A stretch of DNA of 64,000 nt from Mycobacterium lentiflavum (GTDB lineage: Bacteria; Actinomycetota; Actinomycetes; Mycobacteriales; Mycobacteriaceae): positions 1,736,001 through 1,800,000 of the forward strand of contig NZ_CP092423.2 in assembly GCF_022374895.2 (NCBI RefSeq), in the 5' to 3' direction. Made by a program: the position numbers and the translations under genes. Under the pieces are notes generated by a model. The model saw nothing but the letters and a program-made list of their open reading frames with translations, did no database searches and was not told the origin of the DNA. Positions 1 through 12,036 of this stretch are shown here, one piece after another (position 1 is the stretch's first letter; the number at the start of each line of letters is the position of its first letter).

Positions 1-1
1 G

Positions 2-943
2 CGGGGCTGCTGCTCGAAGGAGGACGCCTCCGATGCGCGCCGTGTGGCAGACGTCCTCGGAATCCCGTTTTATGTCTGGGATTTCGCGGAGAAGTTCGCC
101 GAAGACGTGATCGACGATTTCGTCTCGTCGTACGCACGCGGCGAGACGCCCAACCCCTGCGTGCGCTGCAACCAGCGCATCAAGTTCGCGGCGCTTTCGG
201 CGCGCGCCCTGGCATTGGGTTTCGACACGGTCGTCACCGGACACTACGCCCGGCTGTCGCAGGGTCGGCTGCGCCGCGCCGTCGACCACGACAAGGATCA
301 GTCCTATGTGCTGGCCGTGCTGACCGCAGAGCAGTTGCGCCACGCCGCTTTTCCGATCGGGGACACCCCCAAGCCGCAGATCCGCGCGGAGGCGGCTCGT
401 CGTGGCCTGGCCGTCGCCGACAAGCCGGACAGCCATGACATCTGCTTCATCCCGTCGGGGGACACTCGCGCTTTTCTGGGGGAGCGCATCGCCGTTCGCC
501 GGGGGAACGTGGTGGGTGCCGACGGTGCGGTGCTGGCCAATCACGATGGCGTGCACGGTTTCACGATCGGTCAGCGCAAGGGTTTGGGCATCGCCGGTCC
601 GGGGCCGGATGGTCTGCCGCGCTACGTGACGGCCATCGATGCCGACACCGCGACGGTGCATGTGGGCAGTGCCGCCGACCTCGAGGTGCATGCGCTGACG
701 GGACGGGATCCGGTATTCACCGCCGGAGCCGAACCGCAGGGTCCCATCGAGTGCGTCGTGCAGGTGCGGGCCCACGGTGAAACCGCGAGTGCGGTCGCCG
801 AACTGGTCGGCGAGCAGCTTTGCGTGCGGTTGCGCGTCCCGCTGCGTGGGGTGGCTTGCGGGCAGACCGTCGTGCTGTATCGCCCTGACTCGGCCGGCGA
901 CGAGGTACTCGGCAGCGCCACCATCGCCGGCACGTCGCGCTGA
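2..943 (+). CDS. mnmA: tRNA-specific 2-thiouridylase MnmA (5' truncated by window edge)
   Basis: This enzyme makes the 2-thio group on the wobble uridine of tRNA-Lys, -Glu and -Gln in an ATP-dependent reaction. The reading frame is open from base 2, so the N-terminal 50-60 residues with the PP-loop ATP site lie outside the window. The visible part has the GCCSKED motif at the left edge, the first catalytic cysteine in NPCVRCN (Cys codon at 158-160), and the second in [10 protein letters not shown] (Cys codon at 443-445). GQRKGLG and the C-terminal beta-barrel follow. The 313 visible residues fit a total of about 365. A GTG at 44 is internal and is not the start. Confidence 0.95.
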   Translation, partial: RGCCSKEDASDARRVADVLGIPFYVWDFAEKFAEDVIDDFVSSYARGETPNPCVRCNQRIKFAALSARALALGFDTVVTGHYARLSQGRLRRAVDHDKDQSYVLAVLTAEQLRHAAFPIGDTPKPQIRAEAARRGLAVADKPDSHDICFIPSGDTRAFLGERIAVRRGNVVGADGAVLANHDGVHGFTIGQRKGLGIAGPGPDGLPRYVTAIDADTATVHVGSAADLEVHALTGRDPVFTAGAEPQGPIECVVQVRAHGETASAVAELVGEQLCVRLRVPLRGVACGQTVVLYRPDSAGDEVLGSATIAGTSR

Positions 944-1046
944 TTCCCGCAGCTCAGCGACGTCGCCGCGGCTTCCAAGGATTCTCCAAGAGCTTGCGGA
1001 GAACATTCGTCTCGTAATCGGCTGACTACCGAGCGGGAAGGAATGA

Positions 1047-1328
1047 ATGACGATGAACGAGAACCAGGTCGCACAGCAAGATGTGCGGACCAACGGCCTT
1101 GCCATTGCCGCTTTCGTGCTCAGCATCATGGGCATGTACGCCAGCCCGATCCTGAGCGGTATTCTCGCCCTCGTCGGAATGCGGCAGGTCAAGCAGCGCG
1201 GCGAGCAGGGTTTCGCGTTCGCGGTCACCGCGCTGGCGGTCTCGGCGGCCGTCACCGCCCTGCATGTCGCGATGTGGATCCAGTGCGGGCACGCGGACTT
1301 CGAATTGGAGACCACGGCACACTGGTGA
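1047..1328 (+). CDS. small DUF4190-like membrane protein
   Basis: A 93-residue protein with two hydrophobic segments (about residues 17-42 and 56-76) separated by a short basic loop (MRQVKQRGEQG). This is the arrangement of DUF4190 membrane proteins, whose function is unknown. A purine-rich GGGAAGG lies just upstream of the ATG at 1047. A competing ATG at 1043 opens a different frame with non-mycobacterial composition and is not favoured. It sits alone between mnmA and a convergent lipoprotein gene. No function is proposed. Confidence 0.7.
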   Translation: MTMNENQVAQQDVRTNGLAIAAFVLSIMGMYASPILSGILALVGMRQVKQRGEQGFAFAVTALAVSAAVTALHVAMWIQCGHADFELETTAHW

Positions 1329-1360
1329 CGCGCGTTGCCGCACAAGCAGAGTCGCGAAAT

Positions 1361-2005
1361 TTACCGCGGGAAGTTGGCGACTATGTTCGTCATCACGATG
1401 TCGGACACCGACTGCGGGAAGCCGCAGAAGGTGACCTCTAGCAGCGCCACCGACAACACCCGGTAGTCGCGGCCGCAGCCCCCCGGTCCCAGATGCAGCG
1501 AGGCGGCATCCGCTTTCCAGTCGCCGACGAACACCTGACCGGCCGAGCCATTGGCGCAGTCGGTGACGGTCGAGACCAAAGCGGTGAAGGCGCGCTGCGC
1601 GGTCGCGCCATCGCGATAGGCCGCGGCGCCCTCAGAGATCAGGGCGCCGTCGGGCGGATCCTGGAACGTGGTCTTGTGGAACTCTTCGATGTCGGGACCG
1701 AACGTCGCGGTCTCGGCGAACAGGAACCGGCAGGCGCGCGGCGTGGTGTCGGCGAGGGTGTCGATGTCGACCGGGGTGCGTCCGTCCATCGACGGAATGA
1801 TCGACAGGTGCTCGCCGGCGCCGGTGATCGCCTGCATCCGCGACTGGTCCAGCAGGATGGTGTCGACATTGACCCCGTTGATGCCCTTGGCGCCGCCGGT
1901 AAACCCCGGCAGTGCCGTGCCGGCCACCACCCGAGTGCACGCCGCAGTCAGCACCACCGCGCCACACATCAGCAGCGGCCACGCGAATCTTGCCTTGCGC
2001 CACAC
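1361..2005 (-). CDS. lpqA: lipoprotein with PknH-like extracellular sensor domain (LpqA type)
   Basis: A 214-residue exported lipoprotein. The chosen GTG start (2003-2005) is preceded by GAGGGG about ten bases upstream and gives a good signal peptide: basic WRKAR, a hydrophobic core and the lipobox LTAAC with the acylated Cys at residue 23. A longer reading from 2164 puts about 50 unrelated residues in front of the signal. The mature part resembles PknH_C/sensor domains, with spaced cysteines (CRFLF, TDCANG, GGCGRD, TFCGF) that probably form disulfides. The name follows position beside the MetE-like gene and ligA as remembered from M. tuberculosis (Rv3016). Ligand unknown. Confidence 0.75.
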   Translation of the reverse strand: MWRKARFAWPLLMCGAVVLTAACTRVVAGTALPGFTGGAKGINGVNVDTILLDQSRMQAITGAGEHLSIIPSMDGRTPVDIDTLADTTPRACRFLFAETATFGPDIEEFHKTTFQDPPDGALISEGAAAYRDGATAQRAFTALVSTVTDCANGSAGQVFVGDWKADAASLHLGPGGCGRDYRVLSVALLEVTFCGFPQSVSDIVMTNIVANFPR

Positions 2006-2105
2006 CGTTTTGCACCCCTCTAAACCGTCGAGCCTAGCCGTGCTGACCGACCGCAACATACCCCTGGCCACCCGGCCGTGATGCGACGTCGAATACGGTT
2101 GCCGG

Positions 2106-3137
2106 GTGAGCATTTTCGCCTCTCCCTTCGCACAGGCCAGCGGCGTGGGTTCATGGCCCGGCACCGCGGTACGGCCGTCGACGGAGGTCGTCGTCGGTGA
2201 GTTGGCGGCCGCGATGGCTCACCTTGTCGAGCTGCCCGCCAGGGGAGTGGGCGCCGACCTGCTAGGGCGAGCCGGCGCGCTGCTGATCGATGTGGCGATC
2301 GACACCGTGCCGCGCGGTTACCGCATCACCGCCCGGCCCGGCGCGGTGACCCGCCGGGCCGTCAGTCTCCTCGATGAGGACATGGATGCCCTCGAGGAAG
2401 CCTGGGAGACAGCGGGCCTGCGCGGGGGCGGACGGGTGGTCAAGGTGCAGGCGCCGGGCCCGATCACGCTGGCCGCCGGGTTGGAACTGTCCAACGGCCA
2501 CCGGGCAATCACCGACCCGGGCGCGGTGCGCGACCTGACGGCGTCGCTGGCCGAGGGCGTCGCCGCCCAGCGTGCCGTGTTGTCGCGCCGCCTCGACACA
2601 CCGGTAGTCGTGCAACTCGACGAGCCGTCGTTGCCCGCCGCGCTGGGTGGGCAGCTGAGCGGCGTCACCGCGCTGAGTCCGGTTGCCGCGCTCGACGAGT
2701 CGGTGGCTCAAGGCCTGCTCGACACCTGCGCGCAGACGGTAGGCGCCGAGGTGGTGCTGCACAGTTGCGCGGCCGGACTACCGTGGGATCTCTTGGCGCG
2801 CAGCGCAATTAGCGCAATATCGGTCGACGCCGCAACACTGGGGACCGCCGACCTGGACGGGATCGCGGCGTTCGTCGAATCGGGTCGCGCGGTGATGCTC
2901 GGGGTGGTCGCTGCTACCGCTCCGGACCGCCCGCCCGCTGCCGAAGAGGTGGCCGCGGCCGTCGTCGCGGTGACCGATCGGCTCGGATTCGGCCGCTCGG
3001 CGCTGCGCGAGCGCATCGGCGTCACTCCGGCATGTGGTCTGGCCAACGCGACGCCGCAATGGGCCCGCACCGCGATCGAGCTGGCCCGCAAGGCCGCCGA
3101 GGCGTTCGCCCAGGACCCTGACGCCATCGAGGACTGA
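2106..3137 (+). CDS. MetE C-terminal-domain-like protein (Rv3015c family)
   Basis: A 343-residue TIM-barrel protein resembling the C-terminal half of cobalamin-independent methionine synthase. Zn-ligand-like residues are visible in VVLHSCAAG (His and Cys) and TPACGLAN (Cys). The N-terminal substrate-binding half of true MetE is absent, so it is unlikely to be the main methionine synthase and may act on another thiol or methyl carrier. The GTG start is placed by the conserved GVGSWPGT segment close behind it. It is divergent from the lipoprotein gene (100-bp gap) and ends 38 bp before ligA. Confidence 0.85.
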   Translation: MSIFASPFAQASGVGSWPGTAVRPSTEVVVGELAAAMAHLVELPARGVGADLLGRAGALLIDVAIDTVPRGYRITARPGAVTRRAVSLLDEDMDALEEAWETAGLRGGGRVVKVQAPGPITLAAGLELSNGHRAITDPGAVRDLTASLAEGVAAQRAVLSRRLDTPVVVQLDEPSLPAALGGQLSGVTALSPVAALDESVAQGLLDTCAQTVGAEVVLHSCAAGLPWDLLARSAISAISVDAATLGTADLDGIAAFVESGRAVMLGVVAATAPDRPPAAEEVAAAVVAVTDRLGFGRSALRERIGVTPACGLANATPQWARTAIELARKAAEAFAQDPDAIED

Positions 3138-3166
3138 GCGCCCGGTGTGTCGGGCGCCTTCGATAG

Positions 3167-5272
<2,106 letters not shown>

Positions 5273-5277
5273 CAGCG

Positions 5278-5298
5278 CAGTACTGGTCCGTACCGGTG
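5278..5298. promoter_or_regulatory. probable secondary TetR operator in the tetR promoter
   Basis: The stretch between the ligA stop and the tetR start reads CAGTACTGGTCCGTACCGG. It closely resembles the left half and centre of the perfect palindrome in front of mmpS (CAGTAC, GGTCC, GTACCG in the same order, with one-base indels). Its position just upstream of the tetR start suggests autoregulation. The symmetry here is imperfect, so affinity would probably be lower. Inference from sequence similarity only. Confidence 0.45.
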
Positions 5299-5320
5299 TT
5301 CCGGCTCTATGGTGGGCGCT

Positions 5321-5917
5321 ATGACCCAGACGGCCGATCAGTACACGGAGCCATCGCCGTGGTCTCCGCGGGAGGCCGAACTGCTGGCGGTGACGTTGGA
5401 ACTTCTGCAAGCACACGGCTATGACCAGTTGACCATCGACGCGGTCGCCAGTGCCGCCCACGCCAGCAAGGCCACGGTGTATCGGCGCTGGCCCTCGAAG
5501 GCCGAACTGGTGCTGGCCGCCTTCATCGAAGGTGTCCGTCAGGTCGCGGTCGTGCCGAATACCGGCAGCCTGCGCGGCGATTTGATCAGTCTCGGCGAGG
5601 TCTGCGGCGAGCACGGACGCCGGCACGCCAGCACCATTCGCGCGGTGATGGTCGAGGTATCGCGCCATCCGGCGCTCAACGAGGCCATGCAGGAGCAATT
5701 CCTCAAGCAACGCAAAGCCGCGATCAAACACGTCATGCAACGGGCCATCGATCGTGGCGAGATCGCCAAAGACGCCTTCGTTGACGAACTGTGGGACCTG
5801 CTACCCGGCTATCTCATCTTCCGGTCCCTCATTCCCGACCGGCCACCAACTCGTCACACGGTGCAGCTGCTGGTCGATCAGTTCCTGATGCCGGGTCTGA
5901 CGAGGACCGCCGGGTAG
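5321..5917 (+). CDS. TetR/AcrR family regulator, probable repressor of mmpS-mmpL
   Basis: A 198-residue one-component repressor. The N-terminal helix-turn-helix is at about residues 27-60 (TIDAVASAAHASKATVYRRW, the canonical TetR pattern), followed by an all-helical ligand/dimerisation domain resembling TetR_C_16. An alternative in-frame ATG lies four codons upstream at 5309. The ATG at 5321 is preferred because GGTGGG precedes it. It is read in the same direction as mmpS-mmpL, 169 bp upstream, with a perfect 25-bp palindrome in the gap. The ligand is unknown; hydrophobic drugs or siderophore-like molecules are plausible. Confidence 0.85.
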   Translation: MTQTADQYTEPSPWSPREAELLAVTLELLQAHGYDQLTIDAVASAAHASKATVYRRWPSKAELVLAAFIEGVRQVAVVPNTGSLRGDLISLGEVCGEHGRRHASTIRAVMVEVSRHPALNEAMQEQFLKQRKAAIKHVMQRAIDRGEIAKDAFVDELWDLLPGYLIFRSLIPDRPPTRHTVQLLVDQFLMPGLTRTAG

Positions 5918-5973
5918 CGCGGCAGCCACTTGCGCGCCGTCCGGTTGTTGAAAAATGTGTACGGTCGCGTCTC

Positions 5974-6002
5974 TTGTACAGTACGGTCCAGTACCGTACT
6001 GT
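5974..6002 (+). promoter_or_regulatory. mmpS promoter overlapped by a perfect TetR-type palindrome
   Basis: ACAGTACGGT (5978-5987) and its exact reverse complement ACCGTACTGT (5993-6002) flank a 5-base spacer. The same stretch carries a promoter-like pair, TTGTAC at 5974-5979 and TACTGT at 5997-6002, separated by 17 bases. A bound dimer would therefore sit between and over the -35 and -10 boxes. This is the classic TetR repression geometry and points to control of mmpS-mmpL by the adjacent TetR. Confidence 0.7.
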
Positions 6003-6086
6003 GAAGTCCGTCCGTTCGCCGCTGGTGCGGGGCAACGGTGGTAGTCATAAAGTGATCGAGCACGCCCGACCATCGAAAGGCCGAGG

Positions 6087-6533
6087 GTGAAGGCGATTTC
6101 CATGTCCAACCTGCTTCGGCAGGGCTGGATAGTGTTGGTCGCGATACTCGTCGTCGCCGTCGCGGGATTCGGCATCTACCGCCTGCACGGAATCTTCGGC
6201 TCGAACTACAAGACCTCGGCCAACAGCGGCCTGTCCAACGAGATCGTGCCGTTCAACCCCAAGCAGGTGGTGCTCGAGGTCTTCGGCGCACCCGGCGCCA
6301 CCGCAACCATCAACTACCTGGACGTCAACGCCCAGCCGCAACAAGTCAAGAACGCGCCGCTGCCGTGGTCGTTCACGATCACTTCGACGGAGCCGGCGGT
6401 CATCGGCAATGTCGTGGCGCAAGGTGACGGGGACACCCTCGGTTGCCGCATCACCGTCAACGGTCAAGTCAAAGACGAACGCACCGTCAACAAGGTCGAC
6501 GCCTACACCTTCTGTCTGGATAAGTCGGGATGA
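6087..6533 (+). CDS. MmpS family membrane accessory protein
   Basis: A 148-residue MmpS protein: one N-terminal transmembrane segment (about residues 12-30) and an extracytoplasmic beta-sandwich with the conserved cysteine pair (DTLGCRI and [10 protein letters not shown]) and the VKDER segment. MmpS proteins act as accessory or adaptor partners of MmpL transporters. The start is GTG 6087, preceded by GAAAGG; ATG 6102 is a possible alternative. It overlaps mmpL by ATGA, implying translational coupling. Resemblance is to the MmpS4/MmpS5 group, but it is not assigned to a numbered member. Confidence 0.9.
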   Translation: MKAISMSNLLRQGWIVLVAILVVAVAGFGIYRLHGIFGSNYKTSANSGLSNEIVPFNPKQVVLEVFGAPGATATINYLDVNAQPQQVKNAPLPWSFTITSTEPAVIGNVVAQGDGDTLGCRITVNGQVKDERTVNKVDAYTFCLDKSG

Positions 6534-9445
6534 GCAACCAAACCAACGAACAGCAGACGCGGCCCGCGGTGCCGCGCAACATCCGACGGCTCGCGCTGCC
6601 GATCCTGCTTTTCTGGGTGGCGCTGGCCGCGATCACGAACATTGCGGTACCGCAACTGGAAGAGGTGGGCAAGACCCACAATGTGGCGTTGAACTCTCCA
6701 GATGCCCCGTCGCTCAAGGCGATTAAGCGCATCGGCCAGGTATTCCATGAGTTCGACACCGACAGCTCGGCGATGATCGTGCTGGAAGGCGACAAGCCGC
6801 TCGGCGCGGACGCCCACCGCTTTTACGACGAAATGATCCGCAAGCTTCAGCAGGACAAGAAGCACGTTGAGCACGTTCAGGACTACTGGGGCGACACGCT
6901 GACCGCTGCGGGATCGCAAAGCACCGATGGCAAGGCCGCTTATGTTCAGGTGAACCTCGCCGGCAATCAGGGCTCCGCGTTGGCCAACGAGGGGGTCGGT
7001 GCCATCCGCGACATCATCGACCACATGAAGCCGCCACCGGGCGTCAAGACCTATGTGACCGGCGCGGCGCCGCTGATCTCCGATCAGTTCGACGTGGGCA
7101 GCAAGGGGACCGCGAAGGTCACCACGATCACCATCGGGGTGATCGCGCTGATGTTGTTCTTCGTGTACCGCTCGGTACTGACCACGTTGCTGGTTCTCGC
7201 CACGGTTTTGATCGAAATGTCAGCGGCCCGAGGCCTTGTCGCCTTCCTCGGCAACGAGGGAATCATCGGCCTGTCCACCTACGCGACGAACATATTGACG
7301 CTGTTGGTGATCGCCGCCGGAACGGACTACGCGATATTCTTCGTGGGCCGTTACCAGGAAGCGCGCGGGACCGGTGAGGACCGCGAAAAAGCCTTTTACA
7401 CCATGTATCACGGCACCACTCACGTCGTGTTGGGATCCGGGCTCACCGTCGCCGGCGCGGTGGCCTGTCTGAGCTTCACCCGGCTGCCGTACTTCCAAAG
7501 TCTGGGAATCCCAGCCGCATTGGGCATCCTCGTGGCGCTGCTCGCGGCGTTGACACTGGGCCCCGCGATTCTCACCCTGGGGGCCAAGGCCGGCATCTTC
7601 GACCCCAAGCGGGCGATACAAACGCGCGGTTGGCGGCGGATCGGCACCGCCATCGTCCGCTGGCCCGGCGCGGTTCTCGCGGCCGCGAGCGCGCTGGCCC
7701 TGATCGGTCTGATCGCCCTGCCCGGATACAAGACCAGCTATGACACTCGGCCCTACATGCCCGCCGACGCTCCGGCCAATGTCGGTTACACCGCCGCCGA
7801 GAAGCACTTCTCGCGGGCCCGGCTGGAGCCGGAATTGCTGATGGTCGAATCGGACCACGACATGCGTAATCCGGCCAGCATGCTGATCCTGGACAAGGTG
7901 GCCAAGGCCGTGTTTCACGTCCCCGGGGTCGCGCAGGTGCAGACCATCACCCGGCCGTTGGGAACCCCGCTAGTCCACAGCTCACTGGCGTTCGTGGTCA
8001 GTAATTCCAGTGCTGCCCAACAGGAAAACCTGACCTACCAACGAGATCGGGCCGACGACGCACTCAAGCAAGCCAACGAACTATCGAAGACGATCGACAT
8101 TTTGCGACAACAGTTCGTCCTGCAGCAGCAGTTGGCCGGCACCACCCACGACGAGACCGAAAGCTTCCGCGACACACTCGCCACGATCAAAGACCTGCGC
8201 GACAAGATCGCGAATTTCGACGACTTCTTCCGCCCGATTCGCAGCTATTTCTATTGGGAGAAGCACTGTTACGACATTCCTGCCTGCTTCGCGTTCAGGT
8301 CGCTGTTCGACGCGCTCGACGGCATCGACCAGCTGACCGAAAAATTCGAGAACCTGACGGCTTCGCTGGATAAGCTCGACGCACTGCAACCGAAGCTGGT
8401 GGCGTTGATACCGCCCCAGATTCAAAGCCAGGAGACCAATCGCGATCTGACACTGGCGAATTACGCCACGCTGTCCGGGATCTACGCGCAGAACGCGCGT
8501 GCGCTGGAGAACTCGACGGCGTTGGGACAGGCGTTTGACGCGGCCAAGAACGACGACACCTTCTATCTGCCGCCAGAGGTGTTCGACAACCCCGACTTCA
8601 AACGCGGGCTCAAACTGTTCCTCTCACCCGACGGCAAGGCCGCTCGCATGATCGTCACGCACGACGGCGATCCCGCTACCACCGAAGGTATTTCGCACAT
8701 CGACCCGATCGCCAAGGCCGCGCACGAGGCCTTGAAGGGCACCCCGATGGCGAACGCGGGGATCTATCTGGGCGGCACCGCCGCGACGTACAAGGACATC
8801 CAGGAGGGCGCCAAGTACGACCTGATGATCGTGGCATTCGCCGCCTTGAGCCTCATCCTGCTGATCATGATGATCATCACGCGCAGCCTGATCGCCGCGC
8901 TCGTCATCGTGGGCACCGTCGCGCTATCCCTGGGCGCCTCGTTCGGTTTGTCAGTTCTGGTGTGGCAGTACATGTTTGGTATCGAGTTGTATTGGGTCGT
9001 GCTGGCACTGGCGGTGATCTTGCTGCTGGCAGTCGGTTCGGACTACAACCTGCTGTTGATTTCCCGGTTTAAGGAAGAAATCCACGCCGGCCTCAACACC
9101 GGCATCATCCGTGCGATGGCCGGCTCCGGCTCGGTGGTCACCTCGGCCGGCATCGTTTTCGCCGTCACCATGTGTGCGTTTGTTTTCAGTGGTTTTCAGG
9201 TGCTCGGCCAGATCGGGACGACGATCGGGCTGGGTTTGTTGTTCGACACGCTGATCGTGCGCTCATTCATGACGCCCTCCGTCGCAAGGCTGCTCGGGCG
9301 CTGGTTCTGGTGGCCGCAACGGGTGCGGCCGCGCCCGGCCAGCACGATGCTGCGGCCCTACGGTCCGCGCCCGGCGGTTCGTCAGCTGCTGCTGTGGGAA
9401 GACGGCGATGCGGCCGCGCCGAAGCCCACGGTGGCCGCGCATTGA
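6530..9445 (+). CDS. MmpL family RND transporter (MmpL4/MmpL5-like)
   Basis: A 971-residue RND transporter of the inner membrane. Both halves carry the conserved Asp-Tyr proton-relay pair (GTDYAIFF and GSDYNLLL) in central helices, and about 12 membrane segments are visible. The second periplasmic domain contains a long heptad-rich insertion (roughly residues 505-660, from about 8040 to 8510) with a CYDIPAC cysteine pair near the hairpin turn, characteristic of the MmpL4/MmpL5 cluster. Members export siderophores, glycopeptidolipid precursors or drugs; the substrate here is not determinable. The gene ends 1 bp from a convergent ACT-domain gene. Confidence 0.93.
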   Translation: MSNQTNEQQTRPAVPRNIRRLALPILLFWVALAAITNIAVPQLEEVGKTHNVALNSPDAPSLKAIKRIGQVFHEFDTDSSAMIVLEGDKPLGADAHRFYDEMIRKLQQDKKHVEHVQDYWGDTLTAAGSQSTDGKAAYVQVNLAGNQGSALANEGVGAIRDIIDHMKPPPGVKTYVTGAAPLISDQFDVGSKGTAKVTTITIGVIALMLFFVYRSVLTTLLVLATVLIEMSAARGLVAFLGNEGIIGLSTYATNILTLLVIAAGTDYAIFFVGRYQEARGTGEDREKAFYTMYHGTTHVVLGSGLTVAGAVACLSFTRLPYFQSLGIPAALGILVALLAALTLGPAILTLGAKAGIFDPKRAIQTRGWRRIGTAIVRWPGAVLAAASALALIGLIALPGYKTSYDTRPYMPADAPANVGYTAAEKHFSRARLEPELLMVESDHDMRNPASMLILDKVAKAVFHVPGVAQVQTITRPLGTPLVHSSLAFVVSNSSAAQQENLTYQRDRADDALKQANELSKTIDILRQQFVLQQQLAGTTHDETESFRDTLATIKDLRDKIANFDDFFRPIRSYFYWEKHCYDIPACFAFRSLFDALDGIDQLTEKFENLTASLDKLDALQPKLVALIPPQIQSQETNRDLTLANYATLSGIYAQNARALENSTALGQAFDAAKNDDTFYLPPEVFDNPDFKRGLKLFLSPDGKAARMIVTHDGDPATTEGISHIDPIAKAAHEALKGTPMANAGIYLGGTAATYKDIQEGAKYDLMIVAFAALSLILLIMMIITRSLIAALVIVGTVALSLGASFGLSVLVWQYMFGIELYWVVLALAVILLLAVGSDYNLLLISRFKEEIHAGLNTGIIRAMAGSGSVVTSAGIVFAVTMCAFVFSGFQVLGQIGTTIGLGLLFDTLIVRSFMTPSVARLLGRWFWWPQRVRPRPASTMLRPYGPRPAVRQLLLWEDGDAAAPKPTVAAH

Positions 9446-9446
9446 T

Positions 9447-10103
9447 TCAGCGCAGCATGGTGGCCACGATCCCGGACAGGTAGCCCAGGCGGGCCACCTC
9501 CGACGGCCGGAATTCGGGACCCGGCCGGCCCAGCACCACCGTGGTCTGCGGGTCGCCCAGCGGCGCGGCGACCATCGTGATGTCCATGTCGCGCCAGGCC
9601 TGCGGCACCCACTCGGCGGTGCCGTCCAGCGTCGCGGCCTCGTGCATCGGCAGCCAGGGAGCCGACACGGCGCGGGTTTCGGGCGCGCCCGGGCTGGCGG
9701 CGAGGCGCCGCAGCTCGCCCTCGGCGCCCTGCAACACCGTGCACCAGCTCACCCGCAGCACCCGGGGCGCCTCGTCGGCCAGCACCTGCAGCCGTGCCGC
9801 CTTGCCCTTGGCCGCCGCGACGTGGTCGAGAAGTTCCAGCTCGCGGTGCGCTTCCAACAGCCCGGTGTGCGGGCGAACGCTGTCCACCCGCACGCCGTTC
9901 AGCGATTCGGCCGCGGTGATCAAGGTGTCGGGCATCGCCCCGGCGGGCAGTTCGATGACCAGGTCGTCGGTCGCGTATCCCGCGCTGCGGTCGACGACGT
10001 CGAGCGACAGGATGTCGGCGCCCACCGAACCGAGCGCAACCGCCAGCGCGCCCAGGCTTCCCGGGCGGTCGACGAGCTCGATGCGCAACAGATACGACGG
10101 CAC
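9447..10103 (-). CDS. ACT-domain protein (Rv3013 family)
   Basis: A 218-residue cytoplasmic protein whose first 75 residues form an ACT domain ([18 protein letters not shown], then [10 protein letters not shown]), a small-molecule-sensing fold usually tuned to amino acids. The rest has no recognised catalytic motif. GTG at 10103 is chosen because it starts directly before the ACT beta-strand and gives the length I recall for Rv3013 (218). The frame is open to 10181 but the added residues are not ACT-like. It is divergent from gatC, which hints at a link with amino acid or tRNA-amidation status, but no target is known. Confidence 0.82.
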   Translation of the reverse strand: MPSYLLRIELVDRPGSLGALAVALGSVGADILSLDVVDRSAGYATDDLVIELPAGAMPDTLITAAESLNGVRVDSVRPHTGLLEAHRELELLDHVAAAKGKAARLQVLADEAPRVLRVSWCTVLQGAEGELRRLAASPGAPETRAVSAPWLPMHEAATLDGTAEWVPQAWRDMDITMVAAPLGDPQTTVVLGRPGPEFRPSEVARLGYLSGIVATMLR

Positions 10104-10198
10104 GCGCCCACTGTTGCACAGAGCCGCGCGTCCGGCATTTCCGCAGGGTGGGTGCCAGCTGCACGCGCGTGGCCGCAGCACCGATAGGCTTTTCGCTC

Positions 10199-10498
10199 GT
10201 GTCCCAGATCTCCCGCGACGAGGTCGCGCACCTGGCCAGGCTGGCCCGGCTGGCGTTGACCGATACCGAGTTGGACAGCTACGCCGGCCAACTCGACGCC
10301 ATCCTGACCCACGTCAGCCAGATCCAGGCGGTCGACGTCACCGGCGTCGAGCCGACCGACAACCCGCTCAAGGACGTCAACGTCACCCGCCCGGACGAGA
10401 TCAGGCCGTGCCTGACGCAGGAGGAAGCGCTGGCCGCGGCACCCGCAGCCGTGGATGGGCGCTTCGCCGTCCCGCAGATCCTCGGAGACAGCGAGTGA
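10199..10498 (+). CDS. gatC: Asp-tRNA(Asn)/Glu-tRNA(Gln) amidotransferase subunit C
   Basis: The 99-residue small subunit that stabilises the GatA-GatB interface in the transamidation route to Gln-tRNA(Gln) and Asn-tRNA(Asn). It has the conserved N-terminal helix ([17 protein letters not shown]) and the C-terminal [15 protein letters not shown] segment. GTG 10199 is chosen over the upstream ATG at 10148. A TAGGCT -10 box at 10185-10190 lies 8 bp before it, suggesting leaderless transcription. The stop overlaps the gatA start (GTGA). Confidence 0.95.
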   Translation: MSQISRDEVAHLARLARLALTDTELDSYAGQLDAILTHVSQIQAVDVTGVEPTDNPLKDVNVTRPDEIRPCLTQEEALAAAPAAVDGRFAVPQILGDSE

Positions 10499-11982
10499 AC
10501 GAGATCATCCGATCCGACGCCGCGACGCTGGCCGCCAAGGTCGCCGCCGGGGAGCTGTCGTCGGTCGAGATCACCCAGGCCTACTTGGACCGGATCGCGG
10601 CGACCGACGACCGGTACAGCGCGTTTCTGCACGTCGCGGCCGACGAGGCGCTGTCGGCGGCGGGCGCGGTCGACGACGCGGTGGCGGCCGGGGAGCGGCT
10701 GCCCTCGGCGCTGGCCGGCGTTCCGCTGGCGCTCAAAGACGTGTTCACGACCGTCGATATGCCCACCACCTGCGGATCCAAGATCCTCGAGGGCTGGCGG
10801 TCACCCTACGACGCCACCGTCACGACCCGGCTGCGCGCGGCGGGCATCCCGATCCTGGGCAAGACCAACATGGACGAGTTCGCGATGGGCTCGTCGACGG
10901 AGAACTCCGCCTACGGCCCCACCCGCAACCCGTGGGACCTCGAGCGGGTGCCCGGCGGCTCCGGCGGTGGCAGCGCCGCGGCCTTGGCCTCCTTCCAGGC
11001 GCCGCTGGCCATCGGCACCGACACCGGGGGCTCGATCCGCCAGCCGGCCGCGCTGACCGCGACCGTCGGAGTCAAGCCCACCTACGGCACGGTGTCGCGC
11101 TACGGCCTGGTGGCCTGCGCGTCGTCGCTGGACCAGGGCGGCCCCTGCGCGCGCACCGTGCTCGACACCGCGTTGCTGCATGCCGTGATCGCCGGCCACG
11201 ACGAGATGGACTCGACCTCCATCGATGCCCCGGTGCCCGATGTGGTCGGCGCCGCGATCAGCGGTGCCGCAGGCGATCTGAGCGGCGTGCGGATCGGTGT
11301 GGTCCGCCAGCTGCGCGGCGAGGGCTATCAGCCCGGAGTGCTGTCATCGTTCGAGGGGGCGGTCAAGCAGCTGACCGCGCTGGGTGCGCAGGTGAGCGAA
11401 GTCGATTGCCCACACTTCGATTACGCTCTGGCGGCCTACTACCTGATCCTGCCGTCGGAGGTGTCGAGCAACCTGGCGCGCTTCGACGCGATGCGTTACG
11501 GACTGCGGGTCGGTGACGACGGCAACCACAGCGCCGAGGAAGTGATGGCGCTGACCCGGGCCGCCGGATTCGGTCCAGAAGTCAAGCGCCGCATCATGAT
11601 TGGTGCGTACGCGCTCTCGGCCGGCTATTACGACGCCTACTACAACCAGGCGCAGAAGGTGCGCACCCTGATCGCCCGTGATCTCGACGAGGCATACAAA
11701 TCCGTCGACGTGCTAGTGTCGCCGGCCACCCCGACCACCGCGTTCCGGCTCGGGGAGAAGGTCGACGATCCGCTGGCCATGTACCTGTTCGACTTGTGCA
11801 CGCTGCCGTTGAACCTGGCCGGGCACTGCGGAATGTCGGTGCCGTCCGGGCTCTCGCCGGATGACCAGCTGCCGGTGGGCCTGCAGATCATGGCGCCCGC
11901 GCTGGCCGACGATCGCCTGTATCGCGTCGGTGCCGCCTACGAAGCGGCGCGCGGACCGTTGCCGGCCGCGCCGACCGTCTAG
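10495..11982 (+). CDS. gatA: Asp-tRNA(Asn)/Glu-tRNA(Gln) amidotransferase subunit A
   Basis: The glutaminase/amidase subunit, which frees ammonia for transfer to misacylated tRNA. The 495 residues show the amidase signature: the catalytic lysine in PLALKDVF, the [12 protein letters not shown] loop, and the Ser-cis-Ser pair in [13 protein letters not shown]. The GTG at 10495 overlaps the gatC stop, so the pair is translationally coupled. The frame stays open far upstream, but those residues belong to the antisense side of the ACT gene. gatB lies 2.6 kb downstream, beyond pfkA and a MinD-like gene. The window also encodes gltX and tRNA-Gln, the other parts of this pathway. Confidence 0.97.
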   Translation: MNEIIRSDAATLAAKVAAGELSSVEITQAYLDRIAATDDRYSAFLHVAADEALSAAGAVDDAVAAGERLPSALAGVPLALKDVFTTVDMPTTCGSKILEGWRSPYDATVTTRLRAAGIPILGKTNMDEFAMGSSTENSAYGPTRNPWDLERVPGGSGGGSAAALASFQAPLAIGTDTGGSIRQPAALTATVGVKPTYGTVSRYGLVACASSLDQGGPCARTVLDTALLHAVIAGHDEMDSTSIDAPVPDVVGAAISGAAGDLSGVRIGVVRQLRGEGYQPGVLSSFEGAVKQLTALGAQVSEVDCPHFDYALAAYYLILPSEVSSNLARFDAMRYGLRVGDDGNHSAEEVMALTRAAGFGPEVKRRIMIGAYALSAGYYDAYYNQAQKVRTLIARDLDEAYKSVDVLVSPATPTTAFRLGEKVDDPLAMYLFDLCTLPLNLAGHCGMSVPSGLSPDDQLPVGLQIMAPALADDRLYRVGAAYEAARGPLPAAPTV

Positions 11983-12036
11983 CCGCACACCGCCCCGAAT
12001 TGCCCCGACGGCGGCCGGACCGGGCAAGATAAGAGG

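Noticed and set aside
9541..10494. 318-codon upstream extension of the gatA frame
   Set aside because: It runs through the antisense of the ACT gene and through gatC; the GTG at 10495 overlapping the gatC stop gives the normal GatA length.
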